A stretch of 10,979 bases of DNA from Methylomonas sp. GTDB taxonomy: Bacteria; Pseudomonadota; Gammaproteobacteria; Methylococcales; Methylomonadaceae. The stretch is taken from assembly GCA_028688235.1 (NCBI GenBank), contig JAQTYP010000073.1, positions 1-10,979 of the forward strand. Reading direction: 5' to 3'. The notes beneath the pieces are model-generated. The model did not search any database. It saw nothing but the letters and a program-made list of their open reading frames with translations, and was not told where the DNA came from. Below, piece by piece: positions 1 to 7,490 of the stretch. A program made the translations under genes and the position numbers. Within the stretch, counting starts at the first letter, position 1; each line of letters begins with the position of its first letter.

Positions 1-1113
1 GGATAATGCAAAATAACCGGGTCTGTCTTTCAGGCTGGGGATGGTCGCAGGCGCTTGCTGGTCTACAGCCAGCGACAGCGTAACCAGGTCGACGAAATCG
101 GGGCGGTCGATCAATTTATCCTGTTCGGTGAAATACAGTTCCAGCGCTAGAGGTTCTTTTTCGCCCACGAATTGATGCAGGCCTTCCAACTGCAATTTCA
201 GGTCGGTCAATATCATGACTTGATTGTCCGGATCGATTTCCGCTTCTATCTGCCAGTCGCCGGCCATGGGCTGCGCGACCGTGATCAAATCGTAGCCCGA
301 GGTTTCCAGCCAGGCGACGTTGTCGGCCAATGCCTGTTGTTTGCCGATTTTGTGCTGGTCCGGCCTGATTAATTGGGTTGGCGAGGTGCCGGCTTTTTTG
401 AAGACCAATACCGAAAACTCCCGAATGCTGGCATCTATGTTGAAGCGATTGCCGTCGAGCGGAACCGTGTCTTTGGGGGCGACTTTCTGCATCATTTTCA
501 GAAATAGCCGTTGCAATTGCTCCGCGGATTCGGCCGTTTCGTTCCAGCCGTCGGTGTCGAAGGCCAATCTTTCCAACAATTCCCTATCGGCTTGTTCCGA
601 CAATGCGATGGTTCTAACCTTGATTCGGTGTTGCCGCAAGCGGGGTATCCACTCGCTCAAGATGCGCTCCCTGGAATCGGCGCTGACCATGATGTCCTTG
701 GAAATATCCACCATGCCGTCGGTCAGCAAGATGAGGTTTTTGTCGCCTTCGGCTTCGAGGCTGTTTTTCAATGCAGTATCTATCGCTTTCTCGATGTCGG
801 TAAAAAGGCCGCGGGCATGTATGGCTTTGCTATCCTTCAGGGCTTGTTGCCGCCATGCCTCGTCGACGGCGTCGCTTTGGCTCAGCGGCGTGGTTTGTTC
901 CGCGAACAGCCACAGCGTAACCTTGGCCTTGTCCGGCAGCAGGCTGATCAATAATTGAGTCGCATCGGTTCTGAGGTTGTCGGGATCGTTTTGCTTCATG
1001 CTGCCCGATACATCGATCAATACCTGAATTTCTTCCGGCGAGTCGGCAATGGCGACTGTATCGATGCCAAATAACAGTCCAGCGATATAGAAAACCAGAA
1101 AGAGCTGTCTCAT
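1..1113 (-). CDS. Exported vWA-domain protein (3' end beyond left edge)
   Basis: The minus strand is open from an ATG at 1113-1111 to the left edge: 371 codons with no stop, so the C-terminus is missing. Residues 1-23 look like a signal peptide: Arg3, a hydrophobic core, then an AIA|DS cleavage site. A vWA domain follows directly, with a complete metal-ion-dependent adhesion site: DVSGSM (D34, S36, S38), T105 in LFTD, and D132 in LLTDG. The next ~170 residues look beta-rich and I do not recognise them. The family usually binds a protein ligand through a divalent metal, and the signal peptide places this one in the periplasm or envelope. No transmembrane segment follows the signal peptide in the visible part. 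The ribosome binding site before the ATG is weak; GTG at 1128 is an alternative start five codons upstream. The gene is divergent from pgk. The vWA call is firm; the biological role is unknown. Confidence 0.88.
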   Translation of the reverse strand, partial: MRQLFLVFYIAGLLFGIDTVAIADSPEEIQVLIDVSGSMKQNDPDNLRTDATQLLISLLPDKAKVTLWLFAEQTTPLSQSDAVDEAWRQQALKDSKAIHARGLFTDIEKAIDTALKNSLEAEGDKNLILLTDGMVDISKDIMVSADSRERILSEWIPRLRQHRIKVRTIALSEQADRELLERLAFDTDGWNETAESAEQLQRLFLKMMQKVAPKDTVPLDGNRFNIDASIREFSVLVFKKAGTSPTQLIRPDQHKIGKQQALADNVAWLETSGYDLITVAQPMAGDWQIEAEIDPDNQVMILTDLKLQLEGLHQFVGEKEPLALELYFTEQDKLIDRPDFVDLVTLSLAVDQQAPATIPSLKDRPGYFALS

Positions 1114-1204
1114 GACGACGTCTTGCACGTTGTTTAAAGCCTCAACTATAGCCCAAGCCAAGGTTAAAGCCACTATAAATGCGCGTGTTATAAGGATTAC
1201 ACTT

Positions 1205-1210
1205 TATAAT
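1205..1210 (+). promoter_or_regulatory. Candidate -10 box of pgk
   Basis: A perfect TATAAT lies 30 bases before the pgk ATG in the 127-bp gap between the divergent vWA and pgk genes. No good -35 hexamer sits 16-18 bases upstream, so the promoter is either weak, activator-assisted or not this one. The assignment is inferred from motif and position only. Confidence 0.4.
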
Positions 1211-1240
1211 GTGCCGGTTTTTTCACACTTAGGAGTGTTT

Positions 1241-2416
1241 ATGTCTATCAAGAGAATGGTCGATCTGGATCTGTCAGGCAAACGTGTGCTGATCCGCCAA
1301 GATTTGAACGTGCCGGTCAAAGACGGCAAGGTTACCAGCGACTTGCGCATTCAGGCCAGCGTGCCTACCGTCGAAGCGGCTCTGGCCGGCGGCGCCGCGG
1401 TGATTTTGATGTCGCATCTGGGCAGGCCTACCGAAGGCGAATACGACGAAGCCTCCAGCTTGAAACCCGTCGCCGAGCGCTTTTCCCAATTACTGGGCCA
1501 ACCCGTGCGACTGGTCAAGGATTGGCTGGATGGGGTAGAGGTCAAACGCGGCGAAGTCGTATTGTGCGAGAACGTGCGTTTCAACAAAGGCGAAAAGAAA
1601 AATAGCGACGAATTGGGGCAAAAAATGGCGGCCTTGTGTGACATCTTCGTGATGGACGCCTTCGGCACCGCCCACCGCGCGGAAGCCTCGACACATGCCG
1701 TGGCCAAATTCGCGCCTATCGCCTGTGCCGGCCCGTTGCTGGCGGCCGAACTCGATGCATTGGGCAAGGCTCTGGAAACCCCGCAAAAACCCCTGGTGGC
1801 TATCGTCGGCGGTTCCAAGGTATCCACCAAACTGACCGTGTTGGAGTCATTGTCCAGCAAGGTCGATCAGTTGATCGTCGGCGGCGGCATCGCCAACACC
1901 TTTATCGCCGCGGCGGGATATTCCGTAGGCAAATCCCTGTACGAAGCCGATTTGATTCCTGAAGCCAAGAAACTGATGGCGGCAGCCAAGCAACAGGGTG
2001 GGGAAATCCCGGTACCGGTCGATGTGGTTTGCGCGAAAGAATTTTCCGAAACGGCCGAAGCCACCGTCAAAAACGTCGCCGATGTGGTAGACGACGATCT
2101 GATTCTGGATATCGGTCCCGAAACCGCCAAACAATATGCGCAAATTCTGGCCAAAGCCGGCACCATCGTCTGGAACGGTCCGGTCGGCGTATTCGAAATC
2201 GATCAGTTCGGCGAAGGCACCAAGGCGATGTCGATGGCGATCGCCGAAAGTCCGGCATTCTCCATAGCCGGCGGCGGTGATACTCTGGCGGCGATAGACA
2301 AATACGGCATCTCGGACAAAGTGTCCTATACTTCGACCGGCGGCGGCGCCTTCCTGGAGTTTCTGGAAGGGAAAGAACTGCCGGCCGTTGCGATACTGAC
2401 ATCCCGCGCCGAATAG
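1241..2416 (+). CDS. pgk: Phosphoglycerate kinase
   Basis: This cytosolic enzyme of glycolysis, gluconeogenesis and the Calvin cycle transfers phosphate between 1,3-bisphosphoglycerate and ADP. The 391-residue length is normal for bacteria. Visible signatures are the N-terminal substrate site RQDLNVP (R19, D21, N23; Leu where Phe is usual), the SHLGRP motif (H59, R62), CENVRF, the VGGSKVSTK nucleotide-side loop, WNGPVGVFE, and the C-terminal glycine-rich loop GGGDT starting at residue 344. The reading frame is open upstream to 1112, but ATG 1241 is chosen because AGGAG at 1231-1235 stands five bases before it and because MSIKRMVDLDL matches the usual family N-terminus. The gene appears to be transcribed alone: a divergent vWA gene lies upstream, a hairpin follows the stop, and the usual gap, pyk and fba neighbours are not in the window. 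Confidence 0.98.
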   Translation: MSIKRMVDLDLSGKRVLIRQDLNVPVKDGKVTSDLRIQASVPTVEAALAGGAAVILMSHLGRPTEGEYDEASSLKPVAERFSQLLGQPVRLVKDWLDGVEVKRGEVVLCENVRFNKGEKKNSDELGQKMAALCDIFVMDAFGTAHRAEASTHAVAKFAPIACAGPLLAAELDALGKALETPQKPLVAIVGGSKVSTKLTVLESLSSKVDQLIVGGGIANTFIAAAGYSVGKSLYEADLIPEAKKLMAAAKQQGGEIPVPVDVVCAKEFSETAEATVKNVADVVDDDLILDIGPETAKQYAQILAKAGTIVWNGPVGVFEIDQFGEGTKAMSMAIAESPAFSIAGGGDTLAAIDKYGISDKVSYTSTGGGAFLEFLEGKELPAVAILTSRAE

Positions 2417-2423
2417 TCCGTTC

Positions 2424-2452
2424 ACGGCGGCGGAAGCAGTTTCCGCCGTCGT
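2424..2452 (+). terminator. Hairpin after pgk
   Basis: Eight bases after the pgk stop there is a 12-bp stem (2424-2435 with 2441-2452, one G-U pair) around a five-base loop. The sequence after it is only mildly T-rich, so it is a plausible intrinsic terminator or 3'-end stabiliser rather than a textbook one. Confidence 0.5.
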
Positions 2453-2511
2453 TCCTGGTTTCATCGGCGGCATAGGCGCGCGACGTCTTTATCCTATGAA
2501 AATCATTTCGG

Positions 2512-2689
2512 CCACGAAAATCACGAAAAATTTCGAATAGTTGCTAAGGATTCCGTCCAAAATAACTTCCCGTTTTGTAAATTGTGTCGATTGTAGGATG
2601 GGCTAAGCGAAAGCGCAGCCCATCGTTTGAATGATGGGCTTCCTGATGTCAGCCCATCCTACATCCGATTGAATTCGTGCTTTTCGTGG
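2512..2689. repeat. Inverted-repeat element, ~178 bp
   Basis: The arms are CCACGAAAATCACGAA at 2512-2527 and its inverse TTCGTGCTTTTCGTGG at 2674-2689, with one mismatch over 16 bp. They enclose non-coding DNA and a second palindrome at 2592-2663. No transposase is present and no gene is visible in 2417-2690. The organisation fits a MITE-like or REP-type non-autonomous element, and the CACGAA-rich arm resembles widespread intergenic repeats. The right arm stops just before the damaged 5' end of the kinase gene. Confidence 0.5.
2592..2663. repeat. Palindromic GATGGGCT element, 72 bp
   Basis: A perfect 13-bp inverted repeat (TGTAGGATGGGCT at 2592-2604, inverse at 2651-2663) encloses an inner pair, AGCCCAT near 2617-2623 and its inverse ATGGGCT near 2634-2640. 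The GATGGGCT word or its complement therefore occurs four times in 72 bases, and the transcript would fold into a branched hairpin. It has the same plan as the GTAGGTTGGGC element at 7322-7423, which suggests a dispersed repeat family. Confidence 0.65.
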
Positions 2690-2696
2690 ATTAGCT

Positions 2697-2921
2697 GTGG
2701 TTTTTAGGTTTGTCTACATCAACCCGCACCGGGTCAAGAAATCCGACCTCGAGGTTTTTATGAAGAAGCGCTTTGACGACCAAGAGACGTCCTTTCTCGA
2801 CGACAGCCATTACCAACACCGTTTCGTCGGCCTGTTCGAAGACATCACTAGTCGTAAACAAAGCCAGGAAGAATTGGAGCGCCTGGTCGCCGAACGCACC
2901 CGACACCTGGTCATGCCTTGA
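2697..2921 (+). pseudogene. 5' fragment of the hybrid kinase gene (PAS tail and coiled coil)
   Basis: This frame is open from 2673 to the TGA at 2919-2921. Its C-terminal half reads like the end of a PAS/PAC unit with its linker coiled coil: RFVGLFEDITSRKQ, then EELERLVAERTRHL. That segment normally precedes another PAS domain, and the next PAS domain does follow immediately, but one frame back (2918 onward). The two frames look like one ancestral gene broken by a one-base loss (or two-base gain) between 2858 and 2918. The residues before the coiled coil match no complete PAS domain, so the true N-terminus is lost or eroded; the open frame begins at the edge of the repeat ending at 2689. Possible starts are GTG 2697 or ATG 2760, the latter with GAGG five bases upstream (2751-2754). 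A real 53-residue coupled leader peptide (TTGA overlap with the kinase) is the alternative. Confidence 0.55.
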
Positions 2922-5900
2922 GTTTCAATCAGACCATCCTGCACAATTCGCCGCTACCTATGGCCGTCTTTGCCGAAGGCGGGCAGACGCCGGAGTCTGG
3001 CAAAATCCTTCATCCAATACTCTATCTCAACCCGGCTTTCATACACACTTTCGGCTATACCCAGGACGATATTCCGACTCTGGAGGATTGGTGGCCCAAA
3101 GCCTATCCTGATCCCGACTATCGGCGTAGGGTGGTTGAGCAATGGACCATGCGGATGGAACAGGCCAGTTCCGGAGAGAAGGGCGAGCCCCTGGAGGTCG
3201 ATATCTGTTGCAAGGATGGTCGTGTCTGCATCGTGCAAGTGGAAGCGACGTCCATCCCGGACGGCGATCGATGTTCGTCATTGGTAACGCTATATGATGT
3301 AACGGCTCTGCGTAATACCTCCAAGCGGTTACAGACCTTGCTGGAAACGGCCAGCGACGGCGTACATATCCTCGACGAAGACGGCAACGTCGTCGAACTC
3401 AGCCAGTCCTTCGCGCGCATGCTGGGTTATAGCCAAGAAGAAGCTTCGCGCTTGAACGTGGTCGACTGGGATGCCGCCATCCCCCGCGACCGCTTCCCCG
3501 AATTCGTTCGCTCCCTGATACGGCAGCCGGCTACTTTCGAAACCCGACACCGACGCAAGGACGGCTCGATCTTCGACGCCGAGATCAACGCCAAGGGCAT
3601 CGTGCTCGACGGGCGGCCTCATCTCTATGCGTCGACGCGTGACGTGTCGGAACGCCATGCTCGCGAGGCCGAGATCGCCCAGTTGAAGGAACGCTACCAA
3701 CGGCTGTTCGACAATTCGCCGGATGCCTACCTGATCATGTCTAGGGATGGCGGCAGGATCATCGATTGCAACCGTGCTGCCGAAACCATGTTGCGCGGCA
3801 CACGCGAACAGATACTCGGCATGACGCCGGACCGGCTATCTCCGATGCTCCAGCCTAGCGGCGAGACCTCCGAGGGTGCCGCGGCGAAAAAGATCGCCGA
3901 ATCGCTACACCGGCATGGCCACCGCTTCGAATGGCTGCACCGCCGCTTAGACGGCGAGGATTTTTGGGCGGAGGTTGCCGTTTCGGTCATCGTCCACGAA
4001 GGGAGCCAAGTGCTGTTTGTCTCCTGGCGGGATATTAGCGAGCGAAAAACCATGGAAGCCGCTCTGGAGGAGTCCCGGCGACGGCTGTTCGACATTATCG
4101 ATTTTCTGCCCGACGCCACCTTCGTCGTCGACGAAAACAAGGTGGTCATCGCCTGGAACAAAGCCATGGAAGAAATGTCCGGCGTCGAGGCCGAGGACAT
4201 CATCGGTCATGGGGATTATGCCTATTCGCTGCCCTTTTACGGGGAGCGTCGCAAGCAACTGATCGATCTGCTCGATGTCGAAGATGTCGAACTGGAAGGC
4301 AAGTACTTCAACATCGTCCGCAAGGGCGGCGCCCTGTATGCGGAGACCTTCGTGCCCAAGGTGTTCGGCGGCAAGGGCGCCTATGTCTGGGCCATCGCCG
4401 CGCCGCTGTTCAACGCCGCCGGCGAGAGGGCAGGGGCCATAGAAACCATACGCGATATCACCGAACGCAAGCAGGCGGAAGATCAAGCCAAGCGTTTCGA
4501 GGCCATCGTGCAATCGTCCGACGATGCGATCATCAGCAAGTCGTTGGAGGGCATCGTCACCAGTTGGAATCCCGGCGCCGAAAAAATATTCGGTTATTCG
4601 GCGGGGGAAATGATAGGTCGCCCTTTGACCGTCATTTTTCCGTCCGACAGGTTGCAGGAAGAACATGAAATTCTGAATCGAATTCGTCAAGGCATGGTCG
4701 TCGATCATTTCGAAACGCTTAGGATTTGTAAGGATGGAAGGACTATCGATGTTTCCGTCACCCTGTCGCCGATTCGTAATAACCAAGGCTGCATCGTCGG
4801 CGTTTCGAAAATTGCCAGGGATGTTACCGCGGCCAAACTGGCGGAACTCGCCTTGGCCAAGGCCAAGCTGGATGCGGAAGCCGCCAATCAGGCCAAGAGC
4901 GCTTTTCTGGCCACGATGAGCCACGAAATTCGCACGCCGTTGAACGCCATCATCGGCACGACTTACCTGATGGGCTTGAACGATCTGGGCCAGGAACAGC
5001 GGCGCGATCTGAATATCATCGAGGTGGCGAGCAAGAATCTGTTGACCTTGATTAACGACATATTGGACTTCTCCAAGATCGAGGCCGGCGAGTTGGCCCT
5101 GGAGCAGCAAACCTTCATGCTCCAGGACGTTTTGAACGATCTCGGGATCATGTTTTCCGCCATCGCTGCCGGTAAAGGTCTTTTGCTCGACATCCCTGAG
5201 CTGCCCGGCGAGATTCCACAAGCCGTGGTGGCCGACGGTACCCACCTGCGGCAGATGCTGGTCAATTTACTCAACAATGCCATCAAATTTACCGAAGCGG
5301 GTCGCGTGTCGCTTGGGGTCGAACTCGTAAGCCAAGATATCGAAAACAAGAATGTGCGCCTTCGGTTTACCGTGATCGACACCGGTATCGGCATTGCCCC
5401 GGAGGCTCAGGCCAAGTTGTTCCTGCCCTTCAGCCAAGTCGACTCCTCTACCGGTCGTCAATACGGCGGCACGGGGCTGGGGCTATCCATCGTCAAGCGG
5501 CTCGCGGAGCTCATGAAGGGTTCGGTCGGCATGAGCAGCGATGTCGGGCGCGGCTCCCGATTTTGGTTGGAACTTCCGTTCGCCGTCTCGGATGAACTTC
5601 CTTCGGTCGGTACGCAAGTTACACCCAGCCAGTTGTTGCGGATATTGGTGGCGGAAGATGCCGACAACGACCGCAATCTGTTGATCAGGATGTGCGAGAA
5701 TTTCGGCTGGGAGGTCGAAGCCGTCGATAACGGCGAGGCCATGCTAGCCGCGGTCGAAAGACGCTCGATCCAGCAAAAGCCTATCGACTGCATATTGTTG
5801 GATTGGCGTATGCCGAAACTGGATGGCCTGGCGGCATTATCCGAACTGAAGCGGCGTATAGGTGAAGCTTTGATGCCTTCCGTCATCATGGTTACGGCAT

Positions 5901-6907
5901 ACGACCGGGATGCGCTGATACGCGCGATGACGGACAACCGGCCCAATAGCATACTCACCAAACCGGTCGATCCTTCCACGCTGTTCAATCATGTCAACGA
6001 GGCGGTGGTGGCGAAGGGTTGCGATTTTTCCCGCGTCATCGACAGCACGATAGTCGACGACGGCCATTGCAAGTGGCTGGAAGGCATTCGCGTGATGGTG
6101 GTGGATGACAGTCACATCAACCTCGAGGTCACGCAACGCATACTCGACCAGGAGGGCGCGGTTTCCACTCTTTGTGAATCGGGTGAAAAGGCACTCGCCA
6201 TGCTAAAAGGTAATGCCGAGGCTTTCGATATCGTGCTGATGGATCTGCAGATGCCTGGTATGGACGGCTGCGAAACCACCCGGCAAATTAGAGAGAGCAT
6301 TGCTCTGGATAAACTTCCGGTTATTGCCCTGACCGCTGGCTCCACCACGACCGAGCAACAACGGGCTTCCGCTTCCGGGATGAACGATTTTCTCGGCAAA
6401 CCGATAGAGCCGCACAAGTTGGTGCGTATGCTCCGCCATCATGTCGAACGAACTCGCGGCAAGCCGCTGCCTATCGTTCCGGCCTTGGCTAGAGCGGAAA
6501 CGCAAGTCCAATGCGCCGGGTTTTCTTTCTCGGCCGAGGACTGGCCGGAGATCGATGGCATCGACAAGCCAGAAGCGGCCAATATCGTGGGCGGCGATTT
6601 TCGTTTTTTCAAGGAACTGCTAGGCTTGTTTTTCGCCGATAATAGCGGGGCGTCGAATCAAATAGGCATATTATTGGATAGTGGGCAAACCCGCAAAGCC
6701 TCCAGGCAGGTTCACAAGCTGCGTGGACAAGCGGCCAATATCGGCGCGGTTTCACTACGCGATGCGGCTGCAGCCTTGGAAGAGGCCATTAATGCTAACG
6801 CACCGGACATCGATGCCCGTTATCGCGTGTTGGATACGGCGCTCAGGCAGTTGATGAATGCCGCCGGCGGTTTGATCAATGCCCAACAGGGAGAACAACC
6901 ATCATGA
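2918..6907 (+). CDS. Hybrid sensor histidine kinase: 5 PAS, HisKA, HATPase, 2 REC, HPt
   Basis: This is a 1329-residue multi-step phosphorelay kinase. Approximate domain order: PAS 1-125, PAS 134-252, PAS 256-380, PAS 388-520, PAS 524-645, coiled linker, HisKA 659-725 with phospho-acceptor H669 in MSHEIRTPLN, HATPase 775-887 (N-box around N783/N787, DTGIGI from D821, GGTGLGL from G850), REC1 906-1030 (D962 in DWRMP), REC2 1057-1175 (D1109 in MDLQMP), HPt 1220-1320 (H1266 in VHKLRGQAAN). All key residues are present, so catalysis should be intact. No transmembrane segment is visible, so this portion is cytosolic; a membrane input could have been in the lost 5' end. The start is unsure: TTG 2918 overlaps the previous stop as TTGA, ATG 2960 cuts into the first PAS domain, and neither has a convincing ribosome binding site. 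The stop overlaps the start of the next gene, so the two are coupled. The signal sensed is unknown. Confidence 0.93.
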   Translation: MSFNQTILHNSPLPMAVFAEGGQTPESGKILHPILYLNPAFIHTFGYTQDDIPTLEDWWPKAYPDPDYRRRVVEQWTMRMEQASSGEKGEPLEVDICCKDGRVCIVQVEATSIPDGDRCSSLVTLYDVTALRNTSKRLQTLLETASDGVHILDEDGNVVELSQSFARMLGYSQEEASRLNVVDWDAAIPRDRFPEFVRSLIRQPATFETRHRRKDGSIFDAEINAKGIVLDGRPHLYASTRDVSERHAREAEIAQLKERYQRLFDNSPDAYLIMSRDGGRIIDCNRAAETMLRGTREQILGMTPDRLSPMLQPSGETSEGAAAKKIAESLHRHGHRFEWLHRRLDGEDFWAEVAVSVIVHEGSQVLFVSWRDISERKTMEAALEESRRRLFDIIDFLPDATFVVDENKVVIAWNKAMEEMSGVEAEDIIGHGDYAYSLPFYGERRKQLIDLLDVEDVELEGKYFNIVRKGGALYAETFVPKVFGGKGAYVWAIAAPLFNAAGERAGAIETIRDITERKQAEDQAKRFEAIVQSSDDAIISKSLEGIVTSWNPGAEKIFGYSAGEMIGRPLTVIFPSDRLQEEHEILNRIRQGMVVDHFETLRICKDGRTIDVSVTLSPIRNNQGCIVGVSKIARDVTAAKLAELALAKAKLDAEAANQAKSAFLATMSHEIRTPLNAIIGTTYLMGLNDLGQEQRRDLNIIEVASKNLLTLINDILDFSKIEAGELALEQQTFMLQDVLNDLGIMFSAIAAGKGLLLDIPELPGEIPQAVVADGTHLRQMLVNLLNNAIKFTEAGRVSLGVELVSQDIENKNVRLRFTVIDTGIGIAPEAQAKLFLPFSQVDSSTGRQYGGTGLGLSIVKRLAELMKGSVGMSSDVGRGSRFWLELPFAVSDELPSVGTQVTPSQLLRILVAEDADNDRNLLIRMCENFGWEVEAVDNGEAMLAAVERRSIQQKPIDCILLDWRMPKLDGLAALSELKRRIGEALMPSVIMVTAYDRDALIRAMTDNRPNSILTKPVDPSTLFNHVNEAVVAKGCDFSRVIDSTIVDDGHCKWLEGIRVMVVDDSHINLEVTQRILDQEGAVSTLCESGEKALAMLKGNAEAFDIVLMDLQMPGMDGCETTRQIRESIALDKLPVIALTAGSTTTEQQRASASGMNDFLGKPIEPHKLVRMLRHHVERTRGKPLPIVPALARAETQVQCAGFSFSAEDWPEIDGIDKPEAANIVGGDFRFFKELLGLFFADNSGASNQIGILLDSGQTRKASRQVHKLRGQAANIGAVSLRDAAAALEEAINANAPDIDARYRVLDTALRQLMNAAGGLINAQQGEQPS

Positions 6908-7284
6908 CTTACATACTTGTCGCCGACGACGATACGATATTCCGGACCATCATCAAAAGGCATCTCGAACAACTGGGATTCGAGGTGATTGAGGAGGAGT
7001 CCGGCAAAAGGGTGGCCAGACAAATTTTCAGTTATCGGCCGGCTGCCTGCGTGATCGACATTTTCATGGAGGAAAAGGAAGGCATAGAAACTATCCATGA
7101 GATTACAAAAATGGCGGACAAGCCGAAAATAATAGCCGTATCGAGCAACGCCATGTACCTGAATGCCGTTTTAGGTCTTGGTGCCGACGCCGTTCTTAAG
7201 AAACCGATCACGCTCGAAACTTTAAAACTCAAGCTAAACCAGCTCGGCATTTCCCCTGGAGTCCGGCTGGATAGCCCGACATGA
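6904..7284 (+). CDS. Single-domain response regulator
   Basis: This 126-residue protein is one receiver domain (residues 1-116) with no output domain. Visible are the acidic pocket D8-D10 in VADDD, phospho-acceptor D52 in VIDIF, the S80 switch residue in VSSNA, and K100 in LKKP. The usual Met-Pro after the acceptor is Met-Glu (MEEKEG). The ATG overlaps the kinase TGA as ATGA, and AGGGAGAA stands just upstream, so it is translationally coupled to the kinase and is its likely partner, taking phosphate from the HPt (H1266) or acting as a CheY-like protein that signals by binding a target. The last ~10 residues (GVRLDSPT and neighbours) fall outside the domain and may be encoded by intergenic repeat sequence that the frame runs into. 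The receiver call is firm; the target is unknown. Confidence 0.92.
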   Translation: MTYILVADDDTIFRTIIKRHLEQLGFEVIEEESGKRVARQIFSYRPAACVIDIFMEEKEGIETIHEITKMADKPKIIAVSSNAMYLNAVLGLGADAVLKKPITLETLKLKLNQLGISPGVRLDSPT

Positions 7285-7321
7285 ATCCCTTCCGGAATGA
7301 CGGATACCCAACACAGGAGAC

Positions 7322-7423
7322 TGTCGTAAAAGGTAGGTTGGGCTGAATGCAGTGAAGCCCAACATTCTGATTTTGTTGGGCTTCGCTCCGCTCTGCCCAA
7401 CCTACATTTTGACTTTTACGACA
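7322..7423. repeat. Nested palindromic GTAGGTTGGGC element, 102 bp
   Basis: Three nested inverted pairs are visible: TGTCGTAAAAG (7322-7332) with its inverse (7413-7423), GTAGGTTGGGC (7333-7343) with its inverse (7395-7405), and GAAGCCCAACA (7354-7364) with its inverse (7374-7384), all perfect. It sits between the convergent response regulator and cstA genes. There is no coding capacity that makes sense on either strand. The plan matches the 2592-2663 element with T for A in the core word, so both probably belong to one dispersed non-autonomous repeat family. It could also act as a two-way transcription stop. Confidence 0.7.
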
Positions 7424-7468
7424 CCCTCCACAGATGTGTATTACTCTGAAAGTCATGGTGGGATCTGT

Positions 7469-7488
7469 GCCTTCGTCGCGACGAGGGC
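7469..7488 (-). terminator. Hairpin after cstA stop
   Basis: Two bases beyond the cstA stop codon (minus strand) lies an 8-bp stem, 7481-7488 with 7469-7476, including one G-U pair and a CGCG loop. No T-run follows on the minus strand, so it is a weak intrinsic terminator or an mRNA 3'-end structure. Confidence 0.35.
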
Positions 7489-7490
7489 AT

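Noticed and set aside
320..958. Plus-strand open frames over the vWA gene
   Set aside because: They lie opposite a minus-strand frame with a signal peptide and complete vWA metal site. Their own translations are low-complexity and featureless.
1847..2473. Minus-strand open frame over the 3' half of pgk
   Set aside because: Shadow of pgk; no domain character and no ribosome binding site of note.
2592..2663. Considered as a small CRISPR-like repeat unit because GATGGGCT recurs four times
   Set aside because: The copies are alternately inverted and not evenly spaced direct repeats, so this is a palindrome.
3947..5245. 432-codon open frame on the minus strand opposite the kinase
   Set aside because: It is antisense to a well-supported multi-domain gene. 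Its translation has no recognisable motif, and long antisense frames are expected from the codon bias here.
7229..7456. 75-codon minus-strand frame after cstA, considered as a yjiX-type gene
   Set aside because: Most of it is translated palindromic repeat (7322-7423) and it shows no YjiX-like sequence.
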